A DNA stretch of 64,000 nucleotides from Bisporella sp. PMI_857 (Eukaryota; Ascomycota; Leotiomycetes; Helotiales; Helotiaceae). A program made the position numbers and the translations under genes. The notes beneath the pieces are model-generated. The model searched no databases, had not been told where the DNA came from, and worked only from the letters and a program-made list of their open reading frames with translations. Positions within the stretch are counted from its first letter, which is position 1, and each line of letters starts with the position of its first letter. The stretch is from positions 62,001 through 126,000 of the forward strand of contig JAJSPD010000063.1 in the NCBI GenBank assembly GCA_021307315.1, in the 5' to 3' direction. This document shows positions 10,752 to 23,841 of the stretch, piece after piece.

Positions 10752-13176
10752 ATGAGCCAACCGCGCCAGCCTCTGAAGCCTAAGGCTGCCCCAATCTTTA
10801 AAGGACTTGCCACACCTGCAACATTAAATCCAATTCCGTCATCTTCCCCAGCGTTCGCAACTCCTGTACATCCCATACGACCTTTCAATCCAACTGCTGC
10901 TCCTGCGAAGGGCAATAATATCCTGCCAGTCACACTTCCTCCTGCGAACCTGCGCCCCCTCGCTTTCAGAACCTTCACCAAGAAGTATAGTTTAACACTG
11001 ACTACTTCCGCACTACAAGTGCTCGCTACATTCATTGGCAAGCATTGTGGGACAGGATGGAAAGAAGAAGGTCTAGCAGAGAAAGTGTTAGAGGAGGTAG
11101 CCAAAAGTTGGAAGAGCAGAAATGGCGGAGTCATTGTGGAAGGGGAAAGCAATGATATGAAGGATATTTTAAAGAACCTTGAAGGCAGCATGGTTGGCGG
11201 GAAACTCGTTGCGTCGAGAGAACTTAGTCACCAGAACAGTCTGTCTCTAGGATCTTCCCAGAATGGAGAAGTGTCACATACGAGACTGGGACTGAGGCCG
11301 AATGTTCTGGGGAGAGAGGACAGCCAATCTAGTTTTGGTATGTCGACATTAGATGTAGATGATGACGAGGAAGATGCGGAAATTAAGGACCCCAGGAGGT
11401 GGTTGAAAGTTATCGATGCGTTTGAGCAACCGCGCCTGGTGTATAATGTGGGCAAAAAACATTTTGATAAGTATGTTGATCCGAATTAGGTGTCTGTTCT
11501 TGCTAAATGATGTTACTAGAGAGTCAACGAAGCCATCGCTCTTCCCCTTACCTTCACACAAGACCCAAGTATTCAGAAATCGCTATAACCTCATACACCA
11601 ACGCCTTCTTCGGAACGAGTCTTTCCAAGCTTCTAGTATAGAAACTGCGAAAGTCCCTCCTCTCCGTCGGTCGTCCTCGACCGTAGCTACGCAACAGCAA
11701 TCTTACAAGCTTACCCCAATTGCCAATCTCCTTGGACGTAATGGAAGTAATCACATGGTTCTAGGTCTCCTGACCATTTCTCCAACAGGAACACTGGCTC
11801 TCAACGATTTGACAGGCAGTATTGCTTTAGATCTGACCCATACAAAACCGATCCCTGAGGACGGTGCATGGTTCGCTCCAGGCATGATCGTCTTAGTTGA
11901 TGGAACTTACGAAGAGGACGACAACAACACGAGCGCAGCTCTTGGTGGTAATGGAGGTGTTGGAGGAACGGTAGGCGGGAAGTTTATCGGTTTCTTCATT
12001 GGTGGGCCACCTTGTGAAAGAAGATCAGTCACATTAGGCCTGACTAGCCAGAATGGAGAGGGTGATACGACGGCTGGAGGTGGTTTTGGCTGGGTAGACT
12101 TTTTAGGAGTAGGGAGTGAACGTGCAGTTGGATCAAAGATGCGAAAACTTGAGCAACGACTTATTAGGAAACCCATGGATGAAAACGATCTAGGGGGACG
12201 GGGACGGATGGTGGTGTTAGGGGAAGTGAATCTTGACCTGCCGCATACATTCCAGGCTCTTCGAAAGATCTTTGGTTTATATGCAGCGGAGCCGGAGGAC
12301 GATACACCTATGACTTTTGTCCTGATGGGCAACTTCGTCCAGCACGCTATCATAGCACGAGGCGGAAGTGGTGGATCAGTCGAATACAAAGAGTGTTTCG
12401 ACAGTTTAGCAGTCCTACTTGCGGAATATCCAACCCTCCTCCAGTGTGCAACCTTCATTTTTGTTCCCGGGGACAATGATGCTTGGGCATCTTCCTTCTC
12501 AGCCGGCGCCGCAACACCGTTGCCTCGGAAAGGGGTACCAGAAATGTTTACGACAAGGATAAAACGTACTGTCGCAGCTGCAAACGCAGAAGCTGAAAAG
12601 GAGAAAAAGACAAAAGCAGATGGAGAGGTGATATGGGCCAGCAATCCCTCGCGTCTCTCAATATTTGGGCCAACGCACGAGATTATACTATTCAGAGACG
12701 ACATGTCTGGCCGTCTACGGCGCACAGCCGTCAAATTCTCCTCAAAACCCGTCGAAGACGACGAGATGGGCATGTCTCCTCCCCCAACCGCTGCTCCAGA
12801 ACCAGAACCAGAGCCCGCAGAAATGGACCTAAACGCCGAATCCCACATGCCCAACCCTGCCCCCGAAGCCCTCTCCAGCGACATTCACGCTGCACGCAAA
12901 CTTGTGAAAACCATCCTCGATCAGGGCTATCTCTCGCCTTTTAACATGGCCATCCGCCCTGTGCTCTGGGACTATGCGAGCGCTCTGCAGGTCTACCCGC
13001 TGCCGACGGCGATGGTGCTGTGTGATGCGGAGGTGCCCGCTTTCTGTGTCACTTATGAGGGGTGTTGTGTTATGAACCCCGGGACTGTGGTTGCGCCTGG
13101 GCGGAGGGGAGTTGCTCGGTGGGTAGAGTATGATATTAGGGGGAAGGGGGGCAGAATTAGAGAGGGATTTTTTTAA
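10752..13176 (+). CDS. DPB2: DNA polymerase epsilon subunit B
   Basis: 791-aa essential non-catalytic B subunit of the leading-strand polymerase epsilon. It links the polymerase to the CMG helicase via GINS. Exons 10752-11470 and 11520-13176. The junction restores HFDK-ESTKPSLFPLPSHKT, and the following FRNRYNLIHQRLLRNESF is a family hallmark. The N-terminal part holds the small helical domain (FRTFTKKYSLTL onward). The middle has an OB-like region. The C-terminal part is the inactivated calcineurin-like phosphoesterase fold (MTFVLMGNFVQHAI, FIFVPGDNDAW), which lacks the full metal set of active enzymes, as is normal for B subunits. A serine/acidic linker (SFGMSTLDVDDDEEDAE) precedes the intron. 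The start follows a T-rich stretch; the upstream frame lacks another family-like ATG. Confidence 0.95.
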
Positions 13177-13516
13177 TATCGTATGAAAGGGTGGTATGGA
13201 TGGGATTGTGCATAGTCTGTAGGCGTTTTGAGTTTGGTATAAACACGTTGCATAGGAAAGTTATGGCATGAGAACGACGAGTAATGAATCAACAAGTAGA
13301 TAAATAAGTACAACCAAGTCAGGCTTTGTTTACAAAGCCTATGTTACTTTATATGCATGGGAATTGCCTCGGGCCTATTTCACGTTACGCGTCATACCCG
13401 TCTGCAGTTCCAAATATTCATAAATATATATCCTATGGTTTATATACGCTCATTTACCCATACAATGGACGCCTATACTCCACCGTAACCAATACTCCTC
13501 CGATGTCCCATATGCA
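13177..13516. other. Convergent spacer DPB2/MRC1
   Basis: 3' regions of converging genes; no coding features seen. Confidence 0.5.
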
Positions 13517-16500
13517 CTAATCAAACTTCCCACCACCAAATATACCACCTACAACCTTCCTCCTCGCCTCCGCACCCTTAACACGCTTCTGCTCCCGCCT
13601 CATCTCTGTCTTTACAACTGCCGCCCTCCTCTCAGTCTCCCGCGCAAAATAATGCACGCCACTGTTCTTCCCTCCGCCCCTCTTAATCCCACCGCTCCCC
13701 ACTCCACCAGCCATACGCTCCGTGGCACTCATAACACCACTCACACTCGAGTTTGAGGTCTCAGATGTAATGCTGCTATTCGTCGTAGCGCGTCTTAACA
13801 ACGCAGGAACTTTGAACCCCGCCGTTGAAGATGCAGCCGAGAATGCAAGACGGGTATTAGAAGAAAGCGAGCTAGATGATTGGCGTTTGAGAGAGATACG
13901 ATCGATGATTGGGACATTGGTCCGGCGCAAAGCGAATGGATTGCGGTTTTCTTTATTCTTCTCCTTTGCAGGGCCGAGGTCGTCCGGCGTGCCTTCAATC
14001 TCGAGCTCGTGTTCCGACTCGGAGTCAGATTGAAGCGGCGCGAGCATGGCGTTTGGTTCTTCGATCAGGCTTGACAGCGATTCTCGGATCTCTGATATGT
14101 TGCTGGGTTTCTTGCCTAGCTTGGTGCGGCGGAGATGAGGTGGTGGTCTTATCGTAGCATCGTCAGATGCTTTCCTCTTTGGTGGACCCATTGAACCGTC
14201 TGGTTGAGAGTCAGGAATCCGTTGCTGAGAATCACTAGCATCTTGTGATTGAGACTGAGAGTCGCTGGTCTCTTCTTGTTCGTTTAAGTCTTCTAAGAAG
14301 TCCATCTCGTCTTCACTACCGCGATCTTCAATAGCTCGTAGGAAGGCTTGACTTTTTGGGTTTTCGGCGATCTTTCCAATGCGCTCATCGGCTAAGAGAG
14401 CCTTGCGCATCTTAGCAAACTCCTTTCGCTTCATTCGTCGTCGAGCTTCCCCTCCATCATCAGAATCAGAGAGATCATAATCAGCGCCACGCTTCCGACG
14501 TAGCATTCCCTTGGTGATATCATTGTAGAGCTTCTCAACTTGCTTCTCATCATTTTCTCTCTCCCGATCACTAGGAACCGGTTAGTTGATTTAACAAAGG
14601 CATGCCAGGCCTACTTACGCGAAAAATGCAGCAAGCTTGCTTTCATCTACATGTTTACCACCTTCGTCGTCGATCATCTCCTTCACCAACTCATCTTCCT
14701 CATCAACACTATCATCATCACTAGCACCACCGAGACCTGCATACTCGTCTTCAGATTCCTCGGCTTGCTCATGCACCATCTCCTTGGCGTTACTCTTCTT
14801 CTTATCAAATTCCTCTGCGATAACTTTCTTCTTGATGGCTTTACGCATCACGTCGAAAGCATTTGCTGAAATCTCAAAGTCGTCCTCGCCCACAGTGGCT
14901 GCCTTTGGCTCTTCATTCTCTTCATCCGAGAAAGCGGCTACTTGAACTCTCCTCCGAAGCTTTCCCTTCTTCTTCACGACGGGAGTCTCGAAAATGGCTT
15001 CCGACATGGCATCTTGTCCAATGACAACAGTATCCATAGTAGATGGAGGCAGATTAACGTATCTGCCAGCAATAGGAGTCCTATGCTGATATCCTACATC
15101 CTGAGTTGTTTTGAAGAAATCAGATTGTTGACTTGACATGGGCTCAACAAGGCTATCAAATTGGTGCATTTGCGACTGACTGAAACCAAGATCTAGATCT
15201 TGCGATTGTGTGTCCATCTGTGAGTCCATGGGCTGTGATTCAGGGATACAAGCGGGTTCCAGTTGGCTTTGCATTTCAGCGTCTTGAGTGTCCTGAACTG
15301 GTGTAGGGACAAAAGGAGGAAGCTCGGGGGCAGGAAGACGTCGCAGAAATGACATCGATTCAGCGGCACGAGGTCCAGGTGTTGGGGCAGATGGAGTTTC
15401 TTCGTCATCATCTGCCTGACTTTGGTCCATGGTTCCCGCAAATATTTGGGTCAAACCAAGGCCTGCAGGTCCCGCAACTGTGAGACCAGGGATGAAAGTC
15501 TTAGTTGCAGATCGTAGAACAGAATTAGGTACGCCAGGCGAACCTGACAGCAGTTGTAAAGGTGACTCGATCCGAGGTACGACAGGAGTCTCCATTTCAG
15601 CAACTTCATCCTCATCATCAGATATAATATTGTTTTTCCGACCTCGAGTGTTCTTGAGCTGAATAACCACTTCTTCCTCATCTTCCTCCACATCACGACC
15701 TTCTGCAATATCTTCGTCAGCAGAAAGTTTCCCCTGAGCTTCGTCGTCGTCCGTTTCATCCGCTTCTTTGTCGAACATAGAGTTCTTCCCCTCCTCATCT
15801 TCGCCGTCTTGATCAAGGCCGAGTTCTTCCTCACTATCCTCCTCATCGCTCGCCATTTCTTCATCTTCATCTGAAGCATCCCCGTCATCTTCCAACCTAG
15901 AAGGATCGCCCGCGGAACCCTGCTTCCCCTCTTCCCAGTCTTCATCATCGCTGCTGTCTCCGAGAGGATCAACCTCGCCATTAGCCTTTCGTTCCCGCCT
16001 CGCAGCCGCTTTCTCTCTTTGCTTAATCTCCTCGTTGTTGCGACGAGCTCTCTCAAGGAGGTCCTCCACATCCACCTGCTCCTTCACTCGCTCTTCAGCA
16101 GTCGGAATGTGAATTCCTTTGTCTTTCAGAGCCTGCAATTTCTCTTCTCTCGCAAGCCTAGCTTGCTGTATTCGTCGTTGGTTCAAAGAGAACTCCAGCT
16201 CGGTGGCGGTCATCGCGAGTTTCTTTTTTCTACCCACATTCCGTTTGTCTGGAGAGCCAATATGCGCGAGAGTTCTCATAACGTGTAATGAGTGTGACTG
16301 CTGGGCCTGCTTTTTAGGAACTCGATCAAATATTGAATCGAGCTTCTGAGCTTTAGCAGCAGGTGATTTTGTGACGATTTCCAGGTCGCTGTCTGAATCT
16401 TCAATTCTTGAAGACGCTTTCTTGAGAAACTTTGAAGGATATATTTTAACAGGTCGTTGGGCGAAAGCATACTTAGACTGACTTTGCTCGGTTGCGGCTA

Positions 16501-17653
16501 CCTCGACGGCCTTTCCTTTACCCTTTTCCATCCGCTGAGAGACCTCAACTACTGGAAACTCTTTTTCCGGCCGTTCCACCACCTGCAGAGTATCTGATGC
16601 CTCAGTCACTTTAGTTGAATTTGATGGAGATGGTGGAGATGAGGGTGGCGTTCCATGATTCTCACCATCAGAACTGAAGTGACGCGCTGGGCTACTAGTC
16701 GATACAATTGGGTCAGAGTTCGGCTTCTCCTCTGCTAGTATTGGCTGCTTGAACGTAAATCTTTTGGTAAAATCAGCCACTGTATATTTCTTCTTCGTGA
16801 TAGGTGCGTGAGTCAATTGGACACTCCGGCTGAGGCGTTGGGTCTCTCGATGTATGTCTTCCAGTGCCTTCTTGCTCGCTTTTCGTGTAGGAGGATTCGA
16901 TTGCGTAAGTCGACGCTCCACGTCGTGATCAACAAGATCTTCTTCATCCTGGAACATCGCTGTCTGTTTCCTCCTCTCTGCCTGTTTTCTTGCCTCAATT
17001 TCTACTTCCTTTGCCTCTCTTTTCGCTCGCTCCTGCTTCTTCCTCGCCACAAGAGCTTGAAATCGAGAATTACCTGCATCTGGGAGCTCGAGATCAGACC
17101 CGGAATCATCAATAGCAGGAGTCGATAGTCTTGGTTGTGGTGGTGCGGGAGAGACGAAGAGTTCTGGGGATTCCGAGCGATCCCGTACACTAGGAGTCGA
17201 TATACTACGGCGCGCTATTCTAACCTTTCGTTTCCTTGAAGCCGGGGCGGCTGAAGCCTCACTCTCTTCGCTATGCTGGCTTGCAAGCTCAGGCGATCTG
17301 CTCTTCCTGGGCCTCGGTCCCTCTTTATCTGAAGTTGCATCGTTTTCCATTTCTGGTGAAGTCTCTCTTGCCAACATACGAGCCGCCATTCGGCCCTTTG
17401 GTCGTACTACATCTTCATCGTCCTCAGATTCGGTCTCTGTTGTACTCACATTTGATCGAGTCGTGTCATGGGTTGTGGTTGGTTGTTTCTTTAATGCGAT
17501 CTTCAATCGATCCCTCGCAGTGGTCAATCCAACTTCTTCCTCATCCGAATTGTCACTAAAAGTAGCCAGAAGTGCTTTAACTTTTGAAGTGGGTGTCAAT
17601 TGAGGCGTCAAGCTAGAAGCTATCTCTGGTGAGGATTCTCTCGAGGATGCCAT
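13517..17653 (-). CDS. MRC1: Mrc1/Claspin replication checkpoint mediator
   Basis: 1362-aa mediator that couples the CMG helicase to polymerase epsilon and relays Mec1/ATR signalling to Rad53/Chk. Exons 17653-14619 and 14570-13517 join in phase (AAFFA-DRERENDEKQ). The start MASSRESSPEI is followed by the conserved VKALLATFSDNSDEEE and a charged coiled segment (ALVARKKQERAKREAKEVE). Long acidic blocks lie mid-protein. A cluster of SQ/TQ phospho-sites precedes the C-terminal third (SQPMDSQMDTQSQD, GFSQSQMHQ, PMSSQQSDFF), matching targets of Mec1-type kinases. The MRC1-like region (FDVMRKAIKKKVIAEEFD, ESEDEYAGLGGASDDD, LVKEMIDDE) spans the splice. Length and composition fit fungal Mrc1. MluI boxes lie about 135-150 bp upstream of the ATG. 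Confidence 0.92.
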
Positions 17654-18422
17654 TGTGTTGCAATTGAGAATCGAATCAATATTTGTTCGTGATACTCATG
17701 TGTAGGGAATAGAAGAGAGTCTCATCTCATGGATATAAGTTCATAGTTGTGGAGTTTTAAAGAGGTTGGATCTGGCGATGCAAGAGAACGCGTCGCGACG
17801 CGACTTATCCCTGTCGTGCTGAAGCTCGCTTGGTGGGATAGCTCCCCACTTTTGTTAAAGGCTGGGAGACTCCCGCTTTACTCAGCACTCCTGAATATAT
17901 ATCATTGTCAGAGACGTTTTTTTTTTGGGCAACTACAACGGATATTCACCCAAAGGTGATCGTCTTTGCAAGTCGTTCAAAAGTCAAAATTTAAACAACG
18001 TGAGAACGGCGAGATAGGAGTAACTAAGCTGCGAGTGCTATTATGGAGCCTAATCAGCCAATGTCAGCACAGCCCTGCACATCCTGAAGAACATGAGTTT
18101 ATATCAACATCAGGCCCATGCGCTAGAGAGCAATTTACTTTCTCTGTCACATCTAAAAAGTATCACAATACCAAAGTTTCATTCAATCCTACTTGACAAG
18201 ACCCATCTCACGCTTAGCTTACCCTGTATTTAATCACGCAATTCACTTCGCACTTTCGACAATGCGAGTCAGTCTTGGGCAGCCCATAAAAGGAAACTGT
18301 TTGCATTCAATTACATGAAGCATTCCTCGTGCGTCCGTCTTATTAGAATTAAGTGTTCATCCAGCTGTTGTGTTGCGTATTTGTGATTGTAAAGGGCACG
18401 TGTTTTGCGAGATTTCTACGAG
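17654..18422. other. Divergent promoter region MRC1/DUF3604
   Basis: No gene. It holds a GC-rich MluI-box cluster (17788-17804) near MRC1 and a T9 run near 17920. The remainder shows nothing recognisable. Confidence 0.5.
17788..17804. promoter_or_regulatory. MluI-box cluster upstream of MRC1
   Basis: One perfect ACGCGT (17788-17793) followed within four bases by GACGCGAC. This is the same motif class as the paired boxes in the NASP/DPB2 promoter. Role as an MBF site is inferred from yeast. Confidence 0.55.
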
Positions 18423-20980
18423 ATGAAGGCTCTCACTCCCACTGAGCTAGAGCAACGTATCGGATCATATAATTCACCGAAAGGGATCTATCAGTACATT
18501 AAATCTCTTCCCTTTCTCGGGTCCCTGCAAAGCAACATCTCAAACTTGACGGCAGGAGAGCAAACTGAGATCGTGATCACATATACTGTGGGAGGGAGCG
18601 GTCTTGCAGATGGGGCATGGATTAAAGGCACTTTCAAGTTCTATAGCGTAATTCGTTCTAGTTATTCCTCCTACAAAACCCAGCCTTCAGAAACCCGAGT
18701 TCTTGAGAGAATTCATATCCATTTGTTTGAGATCAAAACAAGCTGACTGAAGCAGGATTGGGCATTATTCCAAACCTCAGATCCTAAGCAGGATAACTAT
18801 GTATCCGCAGAATATGTGCCTGGGAAGCTACTTGATGGGCAGACCCCTGCTACTGTGCAAGGCCTTGCTGTAAGATTTGATCAAAAGGGCCACGAGCGTC
18901 CATTCCAGAAAGCTATCATTATCGATATTGTTGATGGATACTTGAATCCCGGCGATCAAATCATCATCCGCCTAGGCGATCGTAGATGGGGTGCAAATGG
19001 CACACGTGTACAGACATTTGTGGAAGAGGACTTTCGTATGAGATGGTATATAGACCCCGTCGGTACCTCAAGATTTGCCGCTATCAAGCCGGACCTTGTC
19101 TTTGCTATCAAAAATGGACCGATCGAATATCTTAAAGCCCACTCTCCAAGGCTGGTACACCCAGGAATACCGTTCCCAATTTACGTTCATGCAGAGGATA
19201 TTTGGGGGAATGCTACCACTGATCGGTCTCGAGACAACCTTTTTGTGGAACTAAGAATAGTCAATGATCAAGACCAGTCTACCCTTGCCTTCAAGTCAGA
19301 GAAAGTATCCCCAAAAGGCTGGATCTATGCTCATTTCAAGGATGTCGTCATAGATAAAGAAGGTGACTATACCATCTACCTACTGCTAAAGGACTCAAAT
19401 CCAAATCCGGCCGGCCATACGCGAGAGTACATAACAGTGTCATCCAGCTCTCCGGTTCCACGAATCCTCTTTGCAGACTTACATGTGCATTCAGATGATA
19501 CAGTGGGCACCAATGACTCAGCATATAACTTTTCTTACGGCCAAAAAATTGCAGGTCTCGACATACTCGGCTATACTGCAAATGACTTCAACATCACGGC
19601 TGCAAAATGGGAATCAACGCTCTCGCTCATCCGCGAAATAAACCAAGAAGGTGAATTCATTGTCTTTCCAGGAACGGAATGGTGTGGTAATAGCGCCGCA
19701 GGTGGCGACCACAACGTTGTCTTCCTTGATGATCCGTCAACGGCTCCCGAGTTTCCCTTTGACAAAAATGGCAACGTAGCTCGCAGCTTCGAATGGAACG
19801 AAGAAGGCCCTGCTGAGCTGCAACCTGGTGCCTGGCCATTGGATGAGCTCTACGCTACCTACGCGCACTCACCAGAAACACATCTCTTGATTCCACATGT
19901 TGGTGGCCGACGCTGCAATCTAGCTTGGCATCATCCAAAGCTTGAAAGACTGTTAGAAATAGGTAGCGCCTGGGGTCAGTTCGAGTGGTTACTCCGAGAT
20001 GCCGTAAGGAGAGGATGGAAATTAGGCGTCTCTGCCAACTCGGATGAGCATCGTGGGCGATGTGGTGGTGGTGTACCTGGGACAGCAGTCTTCGGCACAA
20101 AAGGCGGGCTTACGGGTGTTATCGCACCTACTTTAGAAAGAGCTACCGTGGCAAAGGCTCTAAGAGCAAGACGAACTTTTGCCACCACAGGAGAGAGACT
20201 TGTCGGGCTTCTCTCTACAGACTCGGGAGCCTTGCAGGGTGATGAAGTCACATTTCCTGGAGAAAAAGAGAGTGCCAAACTAAATTACGCCTTTTATGGC
20301 AAAAGCGGTTTCTCGTCAGTGGAGGCTTATGATTCATCTGGTATTATTTTCCACCGTGACTTAGTACGGGAAGCGGCAGCATCGTCAAGCATCCATCCTC
20401 ACTCATGGACCACTCTCCGCGTGACCTGGGCGGTGCACGCCTGTACGACAGATATCGCGAAGCTGTTTGGACCGGAACAATTATCTTCCATGACACCACG
20501 ATTTCCTCCTTCAAGCCCTTCGGTGGTGTTTCCTATGTTCCCGAAGAAAAGATCGCTTGGAACGAGCCTTCCAGCATTAAATTTTCAACGCACACGAGCG
20601 GAGACTTTGACGGGGTAGACATATTGTTCAAACCTGGTGCTCTTCCTCAATCCTTTACCATCTCTGGTACGTTAGGAGGGTATGTCAAAGTGGGGGATGC
20701 TCTCAAAGGTAACCCACACAAAGCGCAGCCTGAGTTCGGCCTAGACGCGACGTGGGACGAAGCATTGGCTGAGGGAGGGAAGAAGGTTGAAGTGAAGGGC
20801 GGAGCCGAATTGTTCATTAAAGCTGAGGCCGTGCCAGATGTCAAACTGTCAAGGAGAGTAGAGGGACAATTGGACGTGTTGCTAGAAAAGCAAGCGGGAG
20901 ACCGAGCCATCTACTTTGTGGGGCGGGAATGGGACGGTGGTAAGGTGATTACGAGTCCGCTCTTCTTTGCTCCTGAGTAG
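18423..20980 (+). pseudogene. DUF3604 family protein with a -1 frameshift near 20430
   Basis: DUF3604 protein with a PHP-like metallohydrolase core; the activity of the family is not well defined. Exons 18423-18647 and 18756-20980. The metal-type motif DLHVHSDDT opens the core, followed by FPGTEWCGN, GGDHNVVF and NSDEHRGRCGGG, all in their expected order. Frame 0 runs through TLRVTW and then continues into unrelated sequence to a stop at 20618. The family sequence GGARLYDRYREAVW resumes in another frame and runs to 20980. One base is missing in the GGG at 20428-20430; with it, the protein would be about 816 aa. No GT-AG pair explains the shift. It may be a real recent pseudogene or a sequence error; otherwise the gene looks well conserved on both sides. 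Confidence 0.75.
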
Positions 20981-22863
20981 GAACAAGATTTTGGGCCCCG
21001 GGTACGTGATTCCATAGCCTCATAGCAAGAGGAGAACCCATGGACTGACATAAAGTCATTAGCGAATGCCCCTTTTTGAACCTGGGCTTGGCCCACACTC
21101 CTAATGTTCGGTTTAAACTCGCACATGGGGACACTCTTCGTTTGCTCCGACGACTCCTCACCAATTCGACTCCTGCAGACACCAGACATGCTATTCAACA
21201 TGATTAGGCTATCGTATTAGTAAATACATCCTGTTTGTGTAGTACTACTCACCTCGCATCACCCAGGTGACCATTCCATCCTACAAGCTTCTATACATTT
21301 CGTCCCTCTTCCTTCCTCCATCTCATCTCCCCAACCAACTAAAGAAATACAATTGCGCTATGTTGCAGATCGCAGATTCGTTGCAGGAAACCAGATATCC
21401 GCCTCAAAAACGATAGCTCACCTTGTGACCTCCACCTCCGCAGCGTCTACACCAGGATGAAATATGACCTATCTTTCTCCTCTTAGCCAATCAACGAGTG
21501 TTCTCGAAGATGCAGCAATTTTTGTTGCACGTCGATGGCGCTTCTAAAAATCGGCTGTTTTCTTTGCCTTGACGAATCACCGTGGCTATATGCGCGATAT
21601 GGGAAAGATTGTTGCACGGCATTCCGTTGCCATCCGGGACCTCGCGGCGAGCTGGACGTCATAGCGGCTCATTCTTGCATATCGCGGTTCGTTGTTGGGG
21701 TCATTGCTCTCCTTTCCCACCTGTTTGGGAGGCAAAGGGTGGTATATGCGAACGAAAACGTCCTTAGAGAGCTTTCCCGTTCCTGAGTAGTCATTCCAGA
21801 ACCGGCCCACTCCTAGATTGCTTCTTTCAACATCACCCTATCCCCAAACCCGGATCGTTCATGCCAGCGCTCTCACTATTACAGCGCTTCCAGACCAGGT
21901 CCTGCGCTCCTGTTGCCTTTATTTGCATCTTCCCTCCGTGCCAGCACCTCCATCTCGTGTCCTCGCCCCTCCCACACCAAGCCCAATCAATCCGAAAGAG
22001 TGTTACTTACTGCATCACAAAATAAACTAAATTCCCAACAGTCCCACAGACCACATGCCCAGAACAGAGTGGTTCTCGGGATGGGGGATGACAGGTCGTA
22101 CACAATGTATCACGACATGTGGTACAACATCAGTAACCCACAGGAATGACATGGTTGGAATGTGGCCATCATAAATAAGACCCTGCTTGTGCTTGCAAGT
22201 CTGGCCACTAGCTCTAATGTGTCACAGGGGTGTAATATATCAAATGCAAGGGGCTCGTCGAGCACAGTTTGGAGTGTTTATTTTCTTCCCTTTTTTTCAC
22301 ATATCTTAACTTATGTCAATTGACTCTTCTCTTTCTCCTTTTACACCAATGTACTATATCATTTAATACCTCAGATTAGGAATTGTGTCCAACACTAAAA
22401 CACAATTTTGCTTTCTCATACTGCTTGTGGTGCCGGTTTATATATCAGCGAGTCTCAGAGAAAACATACAAAGTCGCATGAATGGCATCACATAATATCT
22501 AGAATGGAAACCTTGAAATGCTGTTACTCATATTCTCCATTTTGGGTATTATCCTTTGTAGCATACGTAATAGTAAATACACACCACCAGCCCATGAAAA
22601 ACGCCTATTGCATTATAAAGTAGTACTATGCATGCCTTAAAACTCACTGACCCGCTCATGAAAGTTCTTGGATATGAATACCCGATCATGATAGATCATG
22701 ATAGTATATGCCAACACCCAAAACGCCTATAAATGCAGAACTGAGCCTTTCCTACCAAAACTTCCCCTACTTTACTTTCGAATATATATTATAGAATGAC
22801 GACTTTCGTTGTACGCATTTGGAGGTGGTGTTAAAGGGTTGGAAGGTATAAAGAGAATGGAGG
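20981..22863. other. 1.9 kb gene-free stretch
   Basis: Between the DUF3604 gene and the 3' end of the claudin-like gene. Only short overlapping ORFs on both strands (for example 21535-21786 +, 21586-21810 -) with no family features. The right half becomes AT-rich. Nothing supported. Confidence 0.45.
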
Positions 22864-23841
22864 CTATCGCTGTAATCGCTCACTGGGAATAAGCTCATAA
22901 CCACCTTCACTCGGGAAGATAAACGCGGAGAGGCCGAGGAAGACTGCTGATAGTATGATTATGCTCCAGCTTACGGTACAGAGCATCCATCCATTGTCTA
23001 ACTTCCAGCCGACGAAGAAGCGCTCATCGTTATCGTATAGATATGCCTGTCACTAGTCAGCTCGTTTCCTATCACCGTCGTTCACCTCCTTGTTCTACCC
23101 TCCATTCTTTGTCTACTTCATCTTCTTTTCTTTGCTCTTCCTCCTCTATTATAACTACAAGTAAGTAGGGAATGACATACCACGATACTCATAGCGCCAC
23201 ACTGCAGCACTCCCACCACACCCAATAAGAACACCATTATCTTCCAGCCCGTCTCCCTCTTTTGTCGTCCACCTGCGATGACTACGAGATATGCGACGAG
23301 AGTGGCCAGCTCGATGGCGGCCGTGAAGGACATGATGAAGCCAACACTACGCCACATGCTACAGAAGTAGCGGTCTGTGGAGTGGCAGTCTTCGTGTTGA
23401 GGGAAGTGGTGGCATGTTGTTATATCTGCCTTTCAATAAGCATCTGTCTTCCCAATTGGAGCGTTGTAAATAGTCTTTCTAGAGATAAGACTAACAAGAA
23501 TAAGAAGACATTGGGGCTTCTGAGAGTTTCGAGGGGAAAGGGAGATTGGTGACGTAGACATACCGTTTATAGTAGAACAACTCCTATGCAGACCAATCCT
23601 TTTACTGATAGTTCCTCCACCCGTATTAGACGTTACCGACCAGGAAATCCAATCCGGCAGGAAAATAGAGGTGAATGTCATCGCGGTGGCTGTAACTACG
23701 CATTAGCCTTCATTCCATTAACACCAGCCTTATCACCATTTCCCATGTGCGAAACATGGGGGCGAAGTGACAAGAAGCGTTGACAAACAAACCTGCAACG
23801 AACGCGAGCAGCGCAATCCCATAGACCGATGATCTCGTCAT
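22864..23841 (-). CDS. Four-helix claudin/Sur7-like membrane protein
   Basis: Predicted 200-aa small membrane protein. Exons 23841-23793, 23689-23564, 23425-23181 and 23046-22864, all in phase. TM1 is at the N-terminus (VYGIALLAFVA). An extracellular loop with conserved-looking cysteines follows (HRSCSTIND, TTCHHFPQHEDCH, RYFCSMW). TM2 is GFIMSFTAAIELATLVAYLV, TM3 is IMVFLLGVVGVLQCGAM and TM4 is CTVSWSIIILSAVFLGL. The tail is short (EGGYELIPSERLQR). Topology and the loop cysteines resemble the PMP22/claudin/Sur7 superfamily, whose fungal members act at the plasma membrane and in fusion or eisosomes. I recognise the architecture but cannot name an orthologue. Confidence 0.75.

Noticed and set aside
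11907..12884. 325-codon antisense ORF opposite DPB2
   Set aside because: Lies fully within a recognised coding exon on the other strand; composition is a Ser/Pro-rich complement of that exon and has no family features.
13386..13391. ACGCGT near 13387 as another cell-cycle box
   Set aside because: Sits between two 3' ends, so it is not in a promoter; shows that single copies also occur by chance.
15451..16071. 206-codon ORF in another frame of MRC1
   Set aside because: Arg/Lys/Met-rich reading of the acidic MRC1 region; a frame shadow.
20420..20460. Intron to explain the DUF3604 frame change
   Set aside because: No GT-AG pair of plausible size is available and the family sequence is continuous apart from one base.
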